A stretch of 50,450 nt of DNA from Thermoplasmata archaeon. Lineage in GTDB: Archaea > Thermoplasmatota > Thermoplasmata > Methanomassiliicoccales > Methanomethylophilaceae. The notes beneath the pieces were generated by a model, which saw only the letters and a program-made list of their open reading frames with translations, did no database searches and was not told the origin of the DNA. The stretch covers positions 1 through 50,450 of the forward strand of contig SUSY01000008.1 in NCBI GenBank assembly GCA_015063185.1, read 5' to 3'. Position 1 is the first letter of the stretch. Each line of letters starts with the position of its first letter. Below, one piece after another: positions 46,680 through 50,450 of the stretch. Made by a program: the position numbers and the translations under genes.

Positions 46680-49600
46680 TTAGAACAACAGTTTCGAACC
46701 GACCTTATCGGCCTTCGCGTATTCTCCGACATCCCTCAAAGCGGATTCGAAGAACCTTATATCATCATCCTCAACAGCCGCAGACATTATATCATCGAAC
46801 AGTGCCAGTATTGCCTCTGAATCATTTCTGCGACAACATATCATAACGAACAATCTCAACGCAGGAACGTTTCCAGGATCCACAGCGAGTATCGCATTCA
46901 ATAGGGATTCCGCAGAATCATCGTGACCGACTTTCATCTCCAACGATGCCATATTGAGCCTGTATTCCATATTCAAAGGATCCTTCTCCGAAGCAATGCG
47001 ATAATTGTCTAAAGCCATGCGCATCATACCCATATCCTCTAGTACCAGACCTGCAGAACCATGCAGTTCCGCAGTATCCATTCCCAACTTCATCGCCTCA
47101 GTGTATGCATCGGCCGCCTTGCTTGAATCACCCGCAGAACGATATGCATCACCCATAATCTTCAGGATACGAGTATCGTTTGGAAACATATGTGATGATT
47201 CCGATGACATAGCTATGGTCTCCACCAACCGACCCTGTCTCATGAATATCTCCATGACCGCGACATGTGCATCCGCACAGTCTGGATCGTCATCGATGAC
47301 TTTCTGATAGAGATGTAAAGCATCATCCTCCATTCCTGAATCCAATGTCCTCTGAGCAAGATCCAACATACTCTCGAGATTTTCGACAATAGTATCGAAC
47401 ACCTCTTGCTCCGATTCATCGACATCCACATCCAACATGACCTTCTTCACAGTGATGCTCACATCGTCCGGATTCTTCTCCTCCAAACGATCATACATCT
47501 CCGATGCAGACTCCCTATTACCAGAGACCGCGTATGCTTCTGCCAACCTTATCATGACGGAACGGTCGTCCGGAGAGAGTTGTAACACGCGTTCCAATAG
47601 TTCCGATTCCTTATCGAAATCACCTAACTGATGGTATGATGTTGCACACCTTGACAGAATGTCGAACGGCAAATCCTTGTTCTCCACCAATTGTTCCAAC
47701 AATGAGGATGCGGATGCACGATCCCCGTTGATAAGATATGCAGACACCAGATCCACGGTTGCACCGTAATCACCACCGGTGATGCTATTGATCCTCTTAC
47801 AGAGCTCCATCGCCTTGTGGTGATCACCCAGATGCATGAAAGCATCCTTGCTCATGCGCATGACATCAACATTGAACGGTTCGATCCTCTGTGCCTGATC
47901 GAGGAAATACAGCGCCTCCCTGACCCTTCCACATTTCGCAAGAAGCCTCGCCTTCATGGTCAATGGGAATACTCCATTGTTGGCGGAAGTGATGACTTTA
48001 TTCAGTGAAGCGATCGCACCTCTGATATTACCGCGTTTCTCCTGGACTACGGCCATTGAGATCCAGTACTCGCTATTATCCAGATCCACCAGAAGAGCCC
48101 TTCCGAAAGATGTCTCCGCATCCTCGTACTGTTCGACCGCCTCTTCGGCAAGACCCTTACTGTGCCAGATATCACCTTCGTTCGGAGAAAGACGTACCGC
48201 CTTCTCATAAGATACGATAGCCTCGTCATACAATCCAGCAAGATATTCTGCATTGCCGCGAAGCCTCCATACCAATACCGAACGACCGAACACATCATCG
48301 AAATCATCTACTAAACGACAGAGATCGTCTATACGCCTCTGTTCCAATAGCCCTTTCAATATGGATATGAACAATTTTACATCATCATCTATGTGAAGAG
48401 CTTCCCTATATGCATCCAAGGAACCTTTCTGATCGCCCCTGAGTCCCAATATGATGGCACGATCCACCATGACCTTTGTATCCCTGGGATCTATGGAAAG
48501 CATATAGTCGCAGAGTTCCAATGCATCGTCATAATGCCCTATGGCCATGTGGATGTCCTTCTTCACATCCAATACCATCAAGTCATCCGGGCTGTCATCA
48601 AGCATCCTATTGACATCCTGCATGGCCTTGGTGACGCCGTCCATCTCCAGATATGCCTTGGCACGGATACATCTGGCCCAAACACAACCCTTATCCACAC
48701 GCAATGCAGCATTCGCATGGGAGATGGCCGTACGAAAATCCCTTTTGGAAAGAAAATCGGTAGCCATCATACATTCGGCATATGCACGGTCGATACATCT
48801 GGAATATACCCTTTTGGTAAGATTTGATGCCTCTACCCACATATCGTGTGCCCTCAATACGGATATGCATTGACCTAAGGTCTCCGCATCCAACTCCGAG
48901 GTCAACATCAAAGTCTCCAGGGTCCAACATGCGTCCTGTCTGCGACCGTCATCTATCAGGGACATGTACTCTGCGGATAACACCTTGGCACTGTTTGGAT
49001 TGAAGACCTTAACCTTCCGAAGTATAGAGGTGGATGCATCATAGTCTCCGATAGCACGATATGCGGATGCCAATTCTATCGAGACGAACTCGCTGTCCTT
49101 CAGGATATCTAAGGCCCGGACATACGCATCTATCGCATCAGGATTGGAACCCGTGCCGGCAGACATCCTTGCAAACAGTATCAATGAGAAGGGATCGTCC
49201 CGAAGATAGGGATGCGATCTCCTAATAGCAGCAAGTGCTCCATTACGATCGCCTTTGGACCACTGTTCGCATATGGAGAACAGTTCCTCCCTTTCCCCTC
49301 CAACAAGACCATCATAGGATTCGGGTGCATCCCCATCCATTACACGGAAGATGTTAGCAATATGCAACCACCCATAGGAGGGATCTATGGAATCCAGATA
49401 CGGATATACACGATAGAATCCCGGATCGGTCAACACGACTCTGACGAAATGATGTCTTGCACCCTCCATATTTTCTACAAGAATCTCCAACCTTCCAAGG
49501 ATGAACTCCCTCAGTGCCAGATCCTGACCCTGACCGAGATTTCCCAAGATGGATGAGGCCAAAGTTATATTTCCTATGTCAATGAGCTTGTCCACCAAAT

Positions 49601-49883
49601 ATAGGAGTACTGACGTGTCATCATATCCAAGATAGTCCAAAAGCTTTGAAACTACCTCCGTATCTCGTGAAGGGAAATATTCGAACGTTATATCTAGAAA
49701 ACGTCTACACACGGAAGGGTCTTTTGCAAAAACCTTCATCTTGGACAGACATGTATCAAAATTGGCGAGGGCCCTACGAATCTGTTTCTCCTTCCCGGAA
49801 CCCATCTCCTCCACAATGATATCCATTGTACCATTGATCCCGATATTACGGGGGTCGGATACCATCGGTTGCCGGACTGCCAT
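46680..49883 (-). CDS. Giant TPR-repeat protein
   Basis: A 1067-residue protein made almost wholly of tetratricopeptide-type helix pairs, for example LRGNAEYLAGLYDEAIVSYE, GLAEEAVEQYEDAETSFGRA and LVLEDMGMMRMALDNYRIAS. I see more than twenty units and no catalytic domain, signal peptide or membrane helix. It should form a long superhelix for binding other proteins. The start may be ATG 49883 or a Met six codons later. It stands alone and converges on truD with adjacent stops. Partner unknown. Confidence 0.85.
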   Translation of the reverse strand: MAVRQPMVSDPRNIGINGTMDIIVEEMGSGKEKQIRRALANFDTCLSKMKVFAKDPSVCRRFLDITFEYFPSRDTEVVSKLLDYLGYDDTSVLLYLVDKLIDIGNITLASSILGNLGQGQDLALREFILGRLEILVENMEGARHHFVRVVLTDPGFYRVYPYLDSIDPSYGWLHIANIFRVMDGDAPESYDGLVGGEREELFSICEQWSKGDRNGALAAIRRSHPYLRDDPFSLILFARMSAGTGSNPDAIDAYVRALDILKDSEFVSIELASAYRAIGDYDASTSILRKVKVFNPNSAKVLSAEYMSLIDDGRRQDACWTLETLMLTSELDAETLGQCISVLRAHDMWVEASNLTKRVYSRCIDRAYAECMMATDFLSKRDFRTAISHANAALRVDKGCVWARCIRAKAYLEMDGVTKAMQDVNRMLDDSPDDLMVLDVKKDIHMAIGHYDDALELCDYMLSIDPRDTKVMVDRAIILGLRGDQKGSLDAYREALHIDDDVKLFISILKGLLEQRRIDDLCRLVDDFDDVFGRSVLVWRLRGNAEYLAGLYDEAIVSYEKAVRLSPNEGDIWHSKGLAEEAVEQYEDAETSFGRALLVDLDNSEYWISMAVVQEKRGNIRGAIASLNKVITSANNGVFPLTMKARLLAKCGRVREALYFLDQAQRIEPFNVDVMRMSKDAFMHLGDHHKAMELCKRINSITGGDYGATVDLVSAYLINGDRASASSLLEQLVENKDLPFDILSRCATSYHQLGDFDKESELLERVLQLSPDDRSVMIRLAEAYAVSGNRESASEMYDRLEEKNPDDVSITVKKVMLDVDVDESEQEVFDTIVENLESMLDLAQRTLDSGMEDDALHLYQKVIDDDPDCADAHVAVMEIFMRQGRLVETIAMSSESSHMFPNDTRILKIMGDAYRSAGDSSKAADAYTEAMKLGMDTAELHGSAGLVLEDMGMMRMALDNYRIASEKDPLNMEYRLNMASLEMKVGHDDSAESLLNAILAVDPGNVPALRLFVMICCRRNDSEAILALFDDIMSAAVEDDDIRFFESALRDVGEYAKADKVGSKLLF

Positions 49884-50024
49884 AAGCTCACATAGACATC
49901 AGACTATTTTACAGTGGTGAGAGGACTATTCACGCAAATAATCGAAATTTTCCTATAAATTGCCCGCATATCAAAAGACACCACCCAATATCGTTAAATA
50001 TAAGGTTTGAATAAGGTGTTTTAA

Positions 50025-50097
50025 GCACCTGTGATCTAGTTGGTTAGGATTCAAGCCTTCCAAGCTTGTTGCCCGGGTTCGAATCCCGGCGGGTGCA
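50025..50097 (+). tRNA. tRNA-Gly (anticodon UCC)
   Basis: Acceptor GCACCTG/CGGGTGC with one wobble pair, anticodon stem CAAGC/GCTTG around loop CTTCCAA (TCC in DNA), T loop TTCGAAT, discriminator A and an encoded CCA at 50098-50100. A TATA-like TTAAATATAAGG lies at about 49994-50005. Confidence 0.94.
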
Positions 50098-50124
50098 CCA
50101 TCCTTTCTCCATAAGACTGATTGT

Positions 50125-50171
50125 GAACGAATGTTATCGTTCGTATTCTGTGTAAATATCAGAGGGTTTTT
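50125..50171. terminator. Hairpin and T-run between tRNA-Gly and the Sel1 gene
   Basis: GAACGA (50125-50130) pairs with TCGTTC (50137-50142) around a six-base loop. A T-run (GGTTTTTTG) follows near 50164-50172 and could end tRNA transcription on the plus strand. The minus-strand Sel1-repeat gene ends at 50196. Confidence 0.35.
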
Positions 50172-50195
50172 TGTTAATAAAAGTTGAAAAGAGAA

Positions 50196-50332
50196 TCAGG
50201 AATTGTCGATCCTCTTCAATGCGAGGATTGCATCCTCATATCCTTGATTGGCAGATAGTGTGTAATATTTCACAGCCTTCTTCAGGGATTTCCTTACACC
50301 TCTCCCAGCCTCGTACATAGTAGCGAGGTTGA
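50196..50332 (-). CDS. Sel1-repeat protein, 3' exon (interrupted by a group II intron)
   Basis: The last 45 codons of a gene reading NLATMYEAGRGVRKSLKKA, then VKYYTLSANQGYEDAILALK and RIDNS before a TGA. This is a Sel1-like repeat: (L)xxMYExGxGVxKxxxKAxxYYxxxAxxGxxxA. Upstream, at 50333, the frame runs into group II intron sequence, so the 5' exon lies beyond the window. The splice junction falls inside a codon whose last two bases are TC. Sel1 repeats are protein-binding solenoids; the rest of the protein is unseen. If the intron splices, the protein may still be made. Confidence 0.75.
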
Positions 50333-50450
50333 GTCGAATAAGGAAGAGGGATTACTCCCTCCCCCTCTTCTAAGAACCGTGCGTGCGACTTTCATCGCAC
50401 ACGGCTCAAGCCAACGATAACCCATTGTTACCGGGCAGCTTACATAGCGA
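50333..50450 (-). mobile_element. Group II intron, 3' end (partial)
   Basis: The 3' terminus of a group II intron on the minus strand: a 34-base domain V at 50374-50407, a domain VI hairpin (GAAGAGGG paired with CCCTCTTC) at about 50342-50371, a bulged A (complement of 50339) seven bases before the end, and terminal TTCGAC at 50333-50338. The boundary with the Sel1 exon is 50332/50333. The rest, including any reverse transcriptase gene, would lie beyond the right edge. Confidence 0.8.
50374..50407 (-). ncRNA. Group II intron domain V
   Basis: On the minus strand GAGCCGTGTGCGATGAAA followed by GTCGCACGCACGGTTC: exactly 34 bases, with the catalytic AGC triad at the 5' side, a GAAA-type loop and the paired strands GAGCCGTG / CACGGTTC. 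This is the most conserved part of group II introns and identifies the element. Confidence 0.88.

Overview
The window looks like a chromosomal segment of a methanogenic archaeon of the Thermoplasmata, most probably Methanomassiliicoccales (Methanomethylophilus-like). This is an inference from gene content. Archaeal information-processing genes are present (S19e, PDCD5-like protein, L39e, L31e, aIF6, RpoL, TruD, Trm5, DphB, archaeal DNA ligase, a Hef helicase without nuclease). So is the tetrahydromethanopterin-pathway enzyme MptE, archaeal-type cobamide assembly (CobY, CobS, CbiZ, CobT) and TATA-box promoters. Base composition is moderate, some genes start with GTG or TTG, and stops are mostly TGA or TAA.

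Layout. 0.1-2.3 kb: UbiX, an ArsP-type permease and its ArsR regulator with a palindromic operator. 2.3-4.4 kb: a ribosomal operon (rps19e, pdcd5, rpl39e, rpl31e, tif6) preceded by a possible structured RNA. 4.4-9.5 kb: metal-dependent hydrolase, DUF373 membrane protein, MptE, site-2 protease, tRNA-Leu, inositol-phosphatase family enzyme. 9.5-13.5 kb: a minus-strand operon of a SsuABC/TauABC-type ABC transporter, a CobW-type GTPase and a His/Cys-rich protein; its substrate-binding protein appears circularly permuted. 13.6-18.1 kb: VIT-like membrane protein, AdoMet-decarboxylase-like protein, DUF362 ferredoxin protein, and an ABC-2 efflux pair behind a perfect palindrome. 18.4-19.9 kb: three overlapping genes for pilin-like or secreted proteins. 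19.9-24.2 kb: cysteine desulfurase, PyrD/PyrK, a small TPR protein, a Nudix hydrolase and two tRNAs.

24.3-35.7 kb is a large cobamide (vitamin B12-type) locus. From upstream to downstream on the minus strand it encodes a membrane-anchored DUF4430/transcobalamin-like protein, a BtuF-type binding protein with a DUF4430-like N-terminal domain, a 994-residue fusion of a DUF4430-like domain, a PQQ-type beta-propeller and a full BtuC permease, then BtuD, CobD, CbiB, CbiZ, CobS and CobY; CobT faces them. Together these could capture corrinoids outside the cell, import them, strip the side chain and lower ligand (CbiZ) and rebuild the nucleotide loop. Corrinoid-dependent methyltransferases would be the likely consumers. 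This is the strongest candidate for an undescribed system.

35.9-38.2 kb: a Dcd/dUTPase-family gene, then a RelE/Phd toxin-antitoxin module bounded by a duplication of the 3' end of trm5. 38.2-46.7 kb: DphB, a degenerate zincin-like protein, a structured non-coding stretch, CMD protein, MntP, HesB-like protein, Hef, DNA ligase, RpoL, TruD. 46.7-49.9 kb: a 1067-residue TPR protein. 50.0-50.45 kb: tRNA-Gly and, at the right edge, a Sel1-repeat gene interrupted by a group II intron whose domain V and 3' splice site are visible.
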